From Ryuthela nishihirai (Eukaryota > Arthropoda > Arachnida > Araneae > Heptathelidae), in assembly GCA_038380435.1 (NCBI GenBank), contig JAWZYU010000009.1, positions 65,501,901-65,565,900 of the forward strand: a stretch of DNA of 64,000 nt, written 5' to 3'. The position numbers were made by a program, and so were the translations under genes. A model generated the notes under the pieces. It was given only the letters and a program-made list of their open reading frames with translations, searched no databases and was not told where the DNA came from. Numbering within the stretch: the first letter of the stretch is position 1; each line of letters begins with the position of its first letter. Of this stretch, positions 37,216 through 48,700 are shown one piece after another.

Positions 37216-37987
37216 ATCAGTTGTTTGTAAAAATAAAATTACATGAAGATAATAAACCATCCCGACCCCAAGTCAGCAAACGTAAATCTCCCACATATAA
37301 TCTAGAAAGAGCTCTTTTTGATTTCTTTTCACCTTATTTTCAATCTTAACCCAAAGTTATCGTAACATCATGAACAGAAGCAACCAATATAATAAGACAA
37401 ACACAAGTAAAGGAAACCACAACTATCCATTCACTAGATGTCGCATCGCTGTACCCTAATACAGCACATATGGATGCAGCAATGTGATTAAGAGTAGAAT
37501 GGTTTTAGCAGGCTCGACCCACGGCACAGGATTTTTTAGGTCCAGCAAACCATTAGTTGATGACCAAATATAATGTAGGACTGGTAAACCTAATGCCAGA
37601 ACATCTACCTCAATAGGTGAAAAGTAACATCATCACAGCTGAGGTCAACAGAATGTCAACCTCAGAAGAGGATTAACATCAGAAGGCATCAAGTGTCTGT
37701 GCCAGATGTCTACCATATTCAGAACTGGTAGTTTACACTTTTTTTCTCTTTTTCTTGTACTTCATCACCTTTGTAGTAAAGGAAAATGTAAAGCAGAAAG
37801 GAGGCCTAAAGTAACAATCGGGGATATTGCACAGGAGGCAATATACTTCTGATAAGGAAGCAACAACTGACATTGACAACCACCCTAGGAATACTTTAGT
37901 TTTTAAAGTGTAATAACAGCTAGTAATTGTGACAATTAAACTTAATAAAATGTAGCTGTGTTTGTAATTTATTTATCTATAGGATAG

Positions 37988-38166
37988 GTACTGTTGGCTA
38001 TATCAATAAGGCATTTTAATTGCTCACTGATACCATTCCAAATTAAAAATATATCATCAACATAGTGGAGCCTGAAGACGTGTAAAATTTTTGCCGAGTT
38101 GAATAATTTTGTTTTGAGGTCTTGGAGGACAATCTCGGACAGAATGCCAGAAAGTGGTGAGTACAT
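37988..38166 (-). pseudogene. Penelope-like RT fragment with YVDD box
   Basis: The minus strand reads M-Y-S-P-L-S-G-I-L-S-E-I-V-L then L-H-Y-V-D-D-I-F-L-I-W and I-A-N-S-T-Y-P. The S-P-L-S-x-I-L-x-E and Y-V-D-D boxes are the reverse transcriptase catalytic region of Penelope-like elements. It stops at the TAGGATAG duplication and its continuation lies at 34935. Upstream RT sequence beyond 38166 is not recognisable. Confidence 0.85.
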
Positions 38167-38295
38167 GGGGGCTCCTGAGTCCTGCCTGTAGATTGTTGGT
38201 AATATTCATTTAAGCTTTTGAATTTTCTGTATTTGACACCATCTAAAGCTTATAATTAAAAATATTGTAAAATTCAAAAACTATGAGTCATAATA

Positions 38296-39106
38296 CAATA
38301 TGCTGAAAAAAAGCGTCTGGACACTTCCACTTTATGTGAATGGAAAGACTTTCAAAGCTCCCTAACATTGAAAATAAACCCTTTATGCAAAAACTGTTAT
38401 TGGCGATAAATTATAGATGTCACTCAAATCTCTCTAAATATATTTCCCACAATATTCATTTAATATTTCAAGAATTAATGGAAGCTGAAACATTTATCTC
38501 CAACTTTTGACACTTGTGAAAAAATACTTCAATAGATAAAACACAACTCTTGTAACAATTTGTTCACTAATATAAATTAAATATCTGAAGTTTGAATGAC
38601 GATTTTTTTTTAATTTCATCAATTTGGAGGCAATGTGATGGTGTCAATTTTCAACAATCTTTGATCAATATTTAAAGAGTCATTGAAGCAGGACCATTTA
38701 ACAGCAGACAATACTGTCACATTGCCTCCAAATTGATGAAATCTTAAAAAATCGTTACAACATACGAAATTCAGATATTTAATTTATGTTAATGCAAATG
38801 CAAACTTCAGATATTTAATTTATGTTAGTGAACAAATTGTTACAAGAGTTGTCTTTTATCTATTGAAGTATTTTTTCACAAGTGTCAAAAGTTGAAGATA
38901 AATGCATCATCAGTTTCCATTCATTCTTTAAATATAAAACGAATATTGCAGGAAATATATTTAGAGAGATTTGAGTGACATCTACAATTTATCGCCAATA
39001 ACAGTTTTTGCGTAAAAGGTTTATTTTCAATGTTAGGGAGCTTTGAAAGTGGCTTTCAATTCATATAACATGGAAGTGTCCAGACACTTTTTTTTTAAAC
39101 ATAGTG
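38296..39106. mobile_element. Foldback element with arms of about 390 bp
   Basis: The left half (from ACAATATGCTG and AAGCGTCTGGACACTTCCA) and the right half are inverted copies of each other almost to the centre, where CATCAATTTGGAGGCAATGT lies opposite its complement. It is flanked by TA on both sides (38294-38295, 39107-39108), which suggests mobilisation by a Tc1/mariner-type transposase. No coding sequence. Confidence 0.85.
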
Positions 39107-39841
39107 TATTTCATTGGTAGCTATCCAACTCAAAACGAATTTTTCATTTATCTCCTAAACCAAGAAAGTTGTGCCCCACCCTGTTGAGGTAAAGGGATAA
39201 GCTGTTCAAAGTGTACACCTCTTGACCAGCATACTCCACTACCAAAATATTAAATTTCTACTATAAATAGATCATTTGCAATATTCATTTAGTTTTGCCA
39301 TTTTCAACTTTACCCCCATTAAAAGGCACTATTAAAATGTTGGGGGGAATTTAGAAAATGCGACTCTTAATATTTCCATCAATACTTATCCAATACAAAA
39401 ATAACTTTTACCTCTAAAAACAAAAAGAGCTGAATATTTACAGACAGACATCAAAGTAAAAACATTAGCTCATTTAAAAAAAAAATGAGCTAAAAGGGGG
39501 ATAAAAGAGCCAAAGAGAAAAAAATTATGACATTGAAGTGGAGAGAGAGAAAAAAATGTTCCTCTACAAGTACAGTACAGTTCCTCCCAAGTTACAGTAT
39601 CATCATATCAAAATGTTACTCATTATTCTTGTGGATTTATATCGTAGTGGGTGGCACAGATAGAAGTGACCAACACCTTTACTTTCATCCATCTACCCAC
39701 AAACAATAAAAGAAATACAAAAAGTTTTCCAACACCTTACAGACTAGGCTTTATGGAATTCTTTCATTTTATACAACAAAAGAATAATCCAGAGTACTAT
39801 GTACACTATCTGGAATATAGACTTTTAGTCATTGAACATAC

Positions 39842-40464
39842 TGTTACGACAGATGAACATGCTACAATGAATTTATGATAAACGCATCATGAATGCTCGT
39901 GTATACTACAGCATGAGAATTACATCACTAACGACACTGAACGACTTGATTGAAAGAATAAGGAATAAACGTTTTTGTTATGAAGCACAGTTGGAATGCA
40001 AAAGGAAATGTAGTTAATCTAAGTTTTTACTGACAAAATAATCTAAAATATTTTATGTGGTGAGTGCACGTGAGGTTAAAAGAGTTAATTAGTGTAGAAT
40101 TTTGTTAGTAAAACTAGTAAGAAAAGACAAAGGATTGTTTACGCTGAAGTGAAGGTTATACAAGAAACATGGCAATCAAAATGAAGAGGTAATATGTTAG
40201 TCGAGTAGACAGAGCTGGTCTTAACTTTCTATAAGAAAAATTCATGACTTGTTGTGTAATTACATTTAGTGTTTTTAAGATTTGGTAAGGTTATACTCTA
40301 CAGATTATTGATTCGTTCACGTATATGATAAGCACTGGTTGAATTTAGTTTGTATAAATGATTTTATCCATACTTTTGTAATAAATTACATTGTTTTAGA
40401 ATTATCATTGTTATACACTATTTAATTGAACTCATGCTCAGTTTTTTCCATTTAATTTGTAACA
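39842..40464 (+). mobile_element. Solo LTR, family L1, with ATAC duplication
   Basis: Starts TGTTACGACAGATGAACATG and ends TTTGTAACA. An exact 4-bp duplication ATAC flanks it (39838-39841, 40465-40468), as expected for a Gypsy-type insertion. It matches the LTR at 15494-16231. Nothing internal remains, so it is a product of LTR-LTR recombination. Confidence 0.88.
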
Positions 40465-40943
40465 ATACTTTTAGAAGTTCACTAGGATCCAGTAGAGATA
40501 AGGAGACCAAGTGCTAAAGAAAGTCTTGTTAGAATGAAAGCACAGAATTTTCCATGTCGTTCCTGAGACTCCTCAAAAGAAGTCACCTACTATAAATGGA
40601 GATGCAACTATGTATAAGCAGCCAAGAAAATAAACTAGGTACTGTTGTACTGACTGCAGTGTTCCCCTACGTTGTGATACCCTCTTTCAGACTGCACACA
40701 AAAATGAACTATGCTCAGTTCATCTTGTTTCTACCTGTGTAATAAGAGTATTTATAAATACATTTTTCACAAAGAAAAAAATTTTTTGGATATATTTATA
40801 AAGAGTATTTTTCCTTTTTTGCAATCAGAAAATGTAACAAAGGATTCTAGGGAAAAAAAATAGTGCTGGAAATATAATACAGGGTGGGCTTAAAGTCCTT
40901 AGACAACTCAGAAATTGAATTAGAAAAAAATCTTCTGAATTTT

Positions 40944-41318
40944 GGGTTGTTTTACCTCTAAGTGGCACTTTTTTTGCACATCATGGGCTAAATGGCCAGG
41001 TCACATGGACCCCAAAGGCTCAGAGAAGGTTGGGGGAGGGGACCCACTGGAACAGCTGTTGGGAGACTCCAATCAAGGCCATCGAGCATGTTCTTTAATG
41101 TGCACAGGGTATGGCTCTCCCGCACATGGGGTCACGGCTTAACGTCCCATCCACGGACGGCAGCCTTTCCAAGCCCATTGGTGTCCTCTACTGACCGTGG
41201 GCAGGGCAGGGAATTTTGCAGAGATAAATCTCAATGCTGACCCAGCTGAGACTCGAACCTGTGGGAACTACAGATTAAGAGCCTGGCGTGCTACCGACTG
41301 AGCAACCCCCGCCCCTAC
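40944..41318 (-). repeat. SINE family 2 copy
   Basis: Well-preserved inverted copy from TTGTTTTACCTCTAAGTGGC to the head GAGCAACCCCCGCCCC. A few bases upstream is a fragment resembling a mariner end (CAGGGTGGGCTTAAAGTCC). Confidence 0.9.
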
Positions 41319-41696
41319 TTACTGAAGAAATATGTGGTAATATACAATTGAAAGTCCAACTAAAGACATTTTTTCCTTTAGAGTTGATACATTGCATTGC
41401 CAATTTTTTGTAGCTTGGAGCACACCTAACCAAAGTTGAAGCCATGGACATTTCAACTGATACAATTACATCAGTGATGTGAGTTTTCAGGTTTTTGCAA
41501 CTTGGATTATGCACATCCCAAGAAAAAAAAAATCTCAATGTGTGTGACATCCAGGAGATCTGTACACCATACAATGTCCGCCTATTCTTTTTGATAACAA
41601 TGCTTCATTTTCAGAAATTTCTTGTGCCACACTTTGATGTTACTACAGGTGGTGAGTTCTTGTTGAATTAAGTGTGGAAGCTTCTTTCAGGTTGGA

Positions 41697-42087
41697 TTTG
41701 GTTGTTTTACCTCTGAGCAGAACTTTTCTGACAAAATGGGCTAAATGGCCAGATCACAAGGATTCCAAAGGTCAGAGAAGGTTGGGGGAGGGAACTCGCT
41801 GGAATAGCTGTTGGGAGACAGATGGTAGCCTCCCATCAAGGCCATCCAGCACCAGCATGTTTTTTAACGTGCCAAGGGTATGGCTCTCCCACACACAAAG
41901 CCACAACTTAATGTCCCATCCGACACAGTTGGAGGCCTTTCCAACCCCATCGGTGTCCCCTACTGACAGTGGGCAGGGCGGGGAATTTTGCAGAGATAAA
42001 TCTCAACGCTGACTTAGCTGGGATTTGAACCTGGTAACTGCAGATTATGAGTCTGGTGGGCTACCGACTGAGCCATCCCCACTCCCA
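41697..42087 (-). repeat. SINE family 2 copy
   Basis: Inverted copy in the same orientation as the one at 40944-41318, with an extra few bases after CCATCCAGC and a head ending GAGCCATCCCCACTCCC. Confidence 0.9.
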
Positions 42088-42768
42088 GTTTCTTTCAGTA
42101 TTAGACTCAAAATATCGGAGAAAAAAAATGCATAAATTGCCCACAATATTTCAATATTGAACTGTCTCAGAATATTAAGATATAAGATTATAAAAGAGTA
42201 GTTATGAGTTGTTGAAGTTCCAGAAAAATAGAATTTGCATCTGAAAAAGCTTTTGGAATTTTATGTGTATATTTTTTTACATATCAAACTTATTTGATTA
42301 ATCGCATTTTGTGGATTGATGTACAATTTTATATATATTATTGAGGAAACCAGCTTTTCGATTAGTTGTCACTAAATACATTAATCATTCACACACAGGA
42401 CCTATTTTTTTCCCCTCTTATTATTACAAAATTTCCTACTTTTTTTTTAATAGTATGATGGTTTCATTAAAATTGTTTCTTTCCTACAATTTCTTTTACA
42501 AATATAGATTTATGATTATTTCTATTTTTCTCCTCCTTTTGCATTACTATCTTTAAATTTTATATCTATTATTTTTTGCAGAATTAAGAGAGAAACTAAT
42601 TGTACTCCACTAACATTTCATTATTAATATGACAAAAAAAAAACATTTTAGGCACATAGAACGATAAATTTTCTAGCACATCTTATGGGTCTCAGTAAAA
42701 GTAAATTACTGAAAACAAGAAATAACACAAATTCCAATATCACACAGGTAAGTTAGAGAGAAACAAAC

Positions 42769-42848
42769 CTTATCTTCCAATTCAACAAATACATCTTCAA
42801 AGAAATTGTCAAAATGCTCCTGAACTTCCTCTTCTGTCAAATTTGTTA
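42769..42848 (-). CDS. U2AF1: U2AF1 exon 4: start of UHM
   Basis: This 80-base exon runs from an acceptor ending TTTTAG to a donor GTTTGT. It encodes L-T-N-L-T-E-E-E-V-Q-E-H-F-D-N-F-F-E and then D-V-F-V-E-L-E-D-K. This acidic helix begins the UHM, the RRM-like fold through which U2AF35 grips the large subunit. The first residue is completed by the last base of exon 3. The Q-E-H-[FY]-D-N-F-F-E-D-V-F-V-E wording closely matches the arthropod orthologue, apart from ordinary substitutions. The donor has T at +3 and is weaker than the other donors of the gene. Confidence 0.96.
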
Positions 42849-43394
42849 CTAAAACACATAATACAAACACACTATTACACATTACTCATTCACATAAAAT
42901 TATGCAATAAAGAAAAAAAATGTTATAATTGAATAACTTCTAAACAAAATTTAAATTTATATAGTTTCAAATTGAAGTTTTTAGGAATTGTCAAAAAATA
43001 AATATATATACAATTTATATATAAAACAATTAAATCTCCCAGGGTCTCTTTGTTTGCTAAATTACAAGACTGAGCCAAACCTTAATCTAATCTGTTGTTA
43101 TAACAAGGTGATACAGGATAATATAAAAGAATGAACTGATTACAATATGTGAATATAATGATGAATTGAGGCATACACCAATGAAAGGAATACTATCAAA
43201 ATTTAGTCTACAAAATAATCAAAATGTGCTCTGTGAGTCACTCAGAAGATGTCCATATGATAATTAAGTTAATTAGTTCTGCCAGTGTTGTAAAGCTAAC
43301 TCTAGAATGCTAATCAATGTTAAATTTTATCATGCAACTGTTTTTGTTAATCATGTGGTTTGACAGTCATACCAAGAATTGCATTTCTTCATAC

Positions 43395-44577
43395 CAGTGC
43401 TGTGGAGTCGGAGTCGATACATTTTTACCAACTCCAACCTTAATATAAATTTTAATAAAATACGTTTTTGTGTGTGACATCACTGAGAGCTATGGTGGTT
43501 ACACCACTTAAATAATAAACACAATGTTTTCCATTTCGGACACTAATGCCATTAATTCATTTTTTCTTTTCAAAAAATATTTTTGATTTTTAATGCTTAT
43601 TTAAATTTTGAGTTCTTTCTAAATATCACAAGCTTTAAACTTTCAAGTCTAAAACCCCTTTCACAATGGCAAAGAGAGCATGATATTTTACAATAAACAC
43701 AGATGGGAAACATTCTTGTGTCAGTATATGATAGATGATGATGAAAAATTATGTCAAGCACAAATCAGTGGTTTTAGTGGCTCTGGTAAAAATGCATCAA
43801 CCAGAGCATCAAATTTAAAAATACATTTACAGCATTTCCATCCCAAAATTTTTGAACTTGTCACTAAGAAAGATAGTAATAAAAACCTTCCAACTACTTC
43901 AAAATTAACAAAAGATCAGGAATCTACTGAACAACAAGCACCACTTACAAGATTCTTTACTACAGACAAAGTAACTGTAACAATGACCACAGAAAAATTC
44001 AAGAAGCACATCATCAAACTGGTGGTAAGAAATGGTGTAGCCTTATCTTTATTTTAACAACCAGACTCTCTAGTGGAGAAATGGCCAAGAAACTTGGAGT
44101 TTCTCTGGGAAGACAAAGTATCAGGAAAATTATAGTTGAAGAAGCCACAAATAAAAAGGAAGAACTTCAAAGAACTCTTAAGGGACGCTTCTTGTTTATT
44201 AAAGTGGATGCAGTCATGCAACATAGTTAACATTTTGCCATCAATGTTAGATTTGTTGATGAAAATAATAACATGGTAACTAGAACATTGGGAATAAAGG
44301 ATACTAAGGCACATCACGACAGAAACTATTTTCAGAAGTTAATGGAAGAAGTTTTACAAGATTTTGAAATTAAGAAAGAGCAGATTCTATGTATTGTCAC
44401 AGGTAATGTTTCAAACATGCTAAGCACGATAGAAAAGCTGAATAAAGTTGATGAAGAAAAAGAGGCCATTATACATTCCTGAGGCTGAAATTGATTCTCA
44501 AATAGCACAAACAGAATGAGTTGGATACAAATAAAATCGAGGAGTCGGAGTTTTTGCATACTGACTCCACAGCCCTG
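43395..44577 (+). mobile_element. hAT transposon with terminal repeats and 8-bp duplication
   Basis: Ends CAGTGCTGTGGAGTC and GACTCCACAGCCCTG form an inverted repeat. The flanks CTTCATAC (43387-43394) and CTTCCTAC (44578-44585) are an 8-bp hAT duplication with one change. Inside, the plus strand reads a BED-finger-like start with F-S-G-S-G-K-N-A-S-T-R-A-S-N-L-K and Q-H-F-H. It then reads G-V-A-L-S-L-F, later F-A-I-N-V-R-F-V-D-E-N-N and I-L-C-I-V-T-G-N-V-S-N-M. The usual catalytic-region V-T-D-N has Gly for Asp. Stops and a deleted C-terminal half show it is dead. Confidence 0.9.
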
Positions 44578-44849
44578 CTTCCTACTGCTGTTGTGTGGGA
44601 GCAGTTCACGTGTTAATTATCACACTCAACTGAGGCAGTTTCAAGGAAAATTATACAATAATTAGCAATTCTAATAGTTTTGTTTGATAATTTTTTATTA
44701 CTTTTTTATGCATTTTTGCATTTTTTTAATAGAATGGCTGAATGCACGAGGTATCATTAGGCCACAACTGCATGTTCAAAATGGACTGACACCACTTATA
44801 ACATTCCTCCTGGTACAGGTAATATGATAAGCTGATACACATCTTGAAA

Positions 44850-45435
44850 AATTCGTTATCCATTGGATGGAATGTAAAGCCATGGATCTGTGTGCAGGAG
44901 ATCTATACTCTGTGCATATTACAGAAATGCTCAATGGTCTTGACAGGTAGCTTCCATCTCTAACAGCTGTCTAGTTGATTACCTCCCCCTTCTCTGAGCC
45001 AAATTTAAACAAAATTGAGTCCCAAATGTTCCAGCCAGCATTGAGCTTTATCTGTTACCCCACTCTGTCTTTACTGAGAAAGGGGACACTGTTGGGCTTG
45101 GAAAGGTTGCCATCCATCGGATGGAATGTAAAGCCATGGATCTGTGTGCAGGAGATCTATACTCTGTGCATATTACAGAAATGCTCAATGGTCTTGACAG
45201 GTAGCTTCCATCTCTAACAGCTGTCTAGTTGATTACCTCCCCCTTCTCTGAGCCAAATTTAAACAAAATTGAGTCCCAAATGTTCCAGCCAGCATTGAGC
45301 TTTATCTGTTACCCCACTCTGTCTTTACTGAGAAAGGGGACACTGTTGGGCTTGGAAAGGTTGCCATCCATAGGATGGAGCATAAAGCATGGCCCTGTGT
45401 GCAGGAGATCTATACTCTGTGCACATTACAGGAGG
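44850..45435 (+). repeat. Tandem array derived from SINE family 2, unit 254 bp
   Basis: Two full units (from about 44861 and 45115) plus a partial third carry the segments CTGTGTGCAGGAGATCTATA and TCCCAAATGTTCCAGCCAGC. The unit reads as a rearranged family-2 body in plus orientation. The first two units looked identical over the stretch I compared by eye. Confidence 0.85.
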
Positions 45436-45796
45436 TCTCTGTTATTCACAGTGAACTGGGACTGGAAAAACATCACTTACAGCAAATCCCCTTTAAGCAG
45501 GGAATTTCCACCTATAATAGCAATGCAAATAGGGGTTAATAAGGATTAACCATCTGATTAAACATTTGCTGTATTTATCTTAAAAACAAGATGCCAATTT
45601 ACATTCTGTATATGCATTTGCATGAGTATAAATTTGTGTATGCATACAGTATTATTTTTTTTACAAAGGAAAATTAATTAGACTGAACAATTTGTTTTAA
45701 CAAATTGTTTCAACATATCAGTGATTTTCATTACCTTCAAAAATAGAGGTATTAAGCTTGATTGAATGGATAGAGATTGATGTTGGAAGAGAATTA

Positions 45797-46677
45797 TGTG
45801 ATGCCCCCTCATTCACTTTTACTTTACCTTAACCAGTTTTGCTTAATTTACGTTATATTTATCATTTTGGGGATTTTCATTTTTGGCATCACAGCACTCG
45901 TTCCCAAGAGCATAGGAGTTGCGCATGTGCAACTCCAAACTTTCGATTGTCACCCACTAAAGTGCGCATGTACAAGGACACGCAACCTCTTGCGTCATAG
46001 CTCATGCGCTCGCCATTTTATGCAAATGTCTTTACCGGTGCAACAGCCATGTGTTGCCGAGCCTGTACGCTTGTTATAACCGTGACATGTAGTCACAGAG
46101 AGTCAGTTGAAAGTTAGTTATCAGTTAGTAGTAAGAGTCAGTTGGAAGTAGTCACAGGAATTGGTGTTTGTTAGTTGTCAGTTAGTAGTAAGAGTCAGTT
46201 GGAAGTAGTCACAGGAATTGGTGTTTGTTAGTTGTCAGTTAGTAGTAAGAGTCAGTTGGAAGTAGTCACAGGAGTTGGTGTTTGCTAGTTGTCAGTTAGT
46301 AGTGCCACAGAAGTTGGTGTTAGACACAATAGTGATGATGTAGACGACATTTTCATTTACGCTGGGGAGTGTTTAAAAATAATTTTTTGGAAATAAACTT
46401 GTTTGTCATAGAAACTTTTCTGAATCTTTGCTATTTTTTCTCTTGAGCAACATTAGTTGATAAGTTTTGATTATAATTTACATTAGTTTGACAATCATTT
46501 AATTTTTGAATTCTTACTCACTAAGTAATGCTCGCTGGTATTCGAACCCTAATTGAACTTTATTTGGCAATTTGTTAATTATTGCCTGGCACCTGACTTT
46601 AGCTATCCAGAGCTTGAATAAATATTGGATCAAAGGGTCCAAAACTTTAATAGTATTTAATTCTTTGGAGCATTACA
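45797..46677 (+). mobile_element. Solo LTR, family L2, with ATTA duplication
   Basis: Starts TGTGATGCCCCCTCATTCAC and ends GGAGCATTACA, flanked by ATTA on both sides (45793-45796, 46678-46681). It is homologous to the inverted LTR at 56913-57635, sharing GTTGCGCATG-type segments and TTGTTATAAC. A 57-base tandem repeat lies at 46123-46310. No internal retroelement region is present. Confidence 0.88.
46123..46310. repeat. 57-bp tandem repeat inside the L2 LTR
   Basis: Three units plus a partial fourth, starting AGTTAGTAGTAAGAGTCAGT at 46123, 46180 and 46237. Units are almost identical, with single-base differences such as GGAATT/GGAGTT. Confidence 0.92.
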
Positions 46678-46715
46678 ATTAGACAGTGGCTGGAGCTACA
46701 GGGGCATTAATGGGG

Positions 46716-47102
46716 TTGGGTTGTTTTACCTCTGAGCGGCACTTTTTTGCACACTATGGGCTAAATGGCCAGGTCACATGGACCCCGAAGGCTCAGAGAA
46801 GGTTGGGGGAGGGGACCCACTGGAACAGCTGTTGGGAGACAGATGGTAGCCTCCCGTCAAGGCCATCCAGCGTGTTCTTTAACATGCACAGGGTATGGCT
46901 CTTCCCACACACAGGGCCACGGCTTAACGTCCCATCCGACGGACGGCGGCCTTTCCAAGCCCATCGGTGTCCCCTACTGACCGTGGGCAGGGCGGGGAAT
47001 TTTTGCGGAGATAAATCTCAATGCTGACCCAGCTGGGACTCAAATCTGGGAACTACAGATTACGAGCCTGGCACGCTACCGACTGAGCCAGCCCCGCCCC
47101 GA
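46716..47102 (-). repeat. SINE family 2, complete copy with 10-bp duplication
   Basis: The best-preserved copy. ATTAATGGGG flanks both sides (46706-46715, 47103-47112). Read on the minus strand it starts GGGGCGGGGC, has an A box TGGCTCAGTCGG and a B box near GATTTGAGTCCC, and a body of about 320 bases, about 387 in all. The clean target duplication marks it as a recent insertion. Confidence 0.93.
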
Positions 47103-47639
47103 ATTAATGGGGAGTGGGTAATCTACTGCTATCTCCTGATCCCCTCCTTGGGAGGTCAAATGAAAACTGGTAGGATCTTGAAATAAAAATACTACTCTTA
47201 CCTTTCTAAAGTTAAGATTCTTCTATGATAGGTTTGTGTTTTGCAAAGAACAAGTCTAAAGTTTTTGGGTTCCAGTTTGCATTTTACCTGTAGAATTGTT
47301 TAGTAGCATAAAAACATGGTAAAACATCTCATACTTCACACTCAACTTTGGCAGAACAATCATATATGGGATGATGGTTCCTAAAATAACCAACACCTTC
47401 ACCAATTTTTCTGGAGGCTTGTCTTAAACTTTTAATTGTTAAGGTCTTTTCTCTTGAAATAATGTTTGTTGGTGTCATTTCTGGTCCATGACATGATTCT
47501 TGGAAGTGTGGGGAATTTTTACATAGAGCTCCTCAATAATTTGTCCCTATATATGAGAAATATATAGGAAAGATGGATAATGGAGACTCAGATAATGGGG
47601 CTATTGCTTTTCTGGTATTATGGCCCTAAACTTCAAAAT

Positions 47640-48700
47640 TTGTTAAATACTTTTAATAATGTCATGCCAGAAATATAGTTCACCTATAAATCAGAAGTTG
47701 AAGGACAACTCCCATATCTTGATATTCGAAAGAAATGAGGTAAAAATGCAATACTAAAGTGTAACAAAAACTGACATATACACCTAATATCATAGCATTA
47801 AATTCCACACACCCAGCTAATTATAAAAAAGCAGCTTTCAATACCTACTTCACAAGAGCATTAAGGTATTGTTCCACTAAAGAAGCCCTGGAAAATGAAC
47901 TCCAGCACATATTTAGCATAGGACAGCAAGCAGGATACCATAAGAAACATATGGAAAAAATTTATAAAATAAATATAAATATAATAAGGAATTCTAACCT
48001 GATTGAGTGCAAAAACATGAGAAATAGAAAAATATACTACACCATTTCCACATTATGGACCTCTACACCACTCTTAGAACTATTAAGTGAAAATATAAAA
48101 TAATATCCCCATAACTATATAAAATAATCTTAAAGCATTAAGTATTAATGATTGAGATTGAGCACCCCCTCCCCAACTGGAGGAGTATAACAGGTCAAAA
48201 TTTATGACCCTGAAAACAAATTAGAGAATAGCAATAACTATATAGGAAAAGCATACAGACAACTAGAAGAGAGAGACAAAAAGAACAAGAATTAGATCTT
48301 AAAAATCAATTAGAAAAAAAACAGCTTTAACTCAAGTAATACTAGAGCATAAGCTTCCTATAACCCACATTCAACCAAAAATAATTGCAGCAGTACCACC
48401 CATGAGAGAGATATCAACTAAATTGTCTAGAGAACCTTTTCATAAATCTTCAGAAAGACAAACTATGTAATACAGACATTACTCCCTCCCCATCTGCATG
48501 GAACCTTCTCTTACATCAAAATCAAGGAGTCTCCGCAGTAATGCCAGAGGGTGTTCACCACAAATACAGCTACTCTAACTTCAGTAGTCACAGCTAATGA
48601 AGCTGTTGGGTGACAGAAGAAACATGTCCAGTCAAACATATTTTCAAACTTGCTTTTAACCTATATACTCTTTTGAGAATATTAGAGTTGAAACAAAAGT
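47640..48700 (+). mobile_element. Penelope-like family P2, RT end and GIY-YIG endonuclease, degenerate
   Basis: In shifting plus-strand frames it reads E-G-Q-L-P-Y-L-D-I-R-K, then H-P-A-N-Y-K-K-A-A-F-N and A-L-R-Y-C-S-T-K-E-A-L-E-N-E-L, H-M-E-K-I-Y-K-I, and S-P-T-G-G-V-stop-Q-V-K-I-Y-D-P-E-N-K-L. N-N-Y-I-G-K-A-Y-R-Q-L-E-E follows, then T-A-L-T-Q-V-I-L-E-H. Domain order (end of RT, then GIY-YIG endonuclease) is that of Penelope-like elements. The YIG is kept but stops and shifts abound. Confidence 0.8.

Larger units (their letters stand above)
34944..37979. mobile_element. 3.0-kb insertion with inverted terminal arms inside a Penelope-like RT
   Basis: Bounded by an exact 8-bp duplication TAGGATAG (34936-34943 and 37980-37987). 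Terminal arms are inverted and start AAGTTTAATTGTCACAATT near 34948 and its complement near 37950. They extend about 420 bases or more, and within the left arm a unit beginning ACCAGTTCTGAATATGGTAG is repeated in tandem (35162 and 35389). Inside are a minus-strand P2 endonuclease (36240-35840), a plus-strand P2-like RT N-terminal piece (36400-36760) and a SINE-2. It is best read as a rearranged Penelope-like insertion. Confidence 0.75.
33286..42768 (-). other. U2AF1 intron 4 (9483 bp)
   Basis: Contains an interrupted Penelope-like element (33940-38166), a foldback element (38296-39106), a solo LTR (39842-40464) and two adjacent SINE-2 copies. Nothing is assigned in 33290-33930, 39110-39840 or 42090-42760, which are plain AT-rich DNA. 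Confidence 0.7.

Noticed and set aside
46686..47027. Plus-strand open frame of 113 codons
   Set aside because: It lies antisense within a SINE. The same reading appears in other SINE-2 copies and has no protein likeness.
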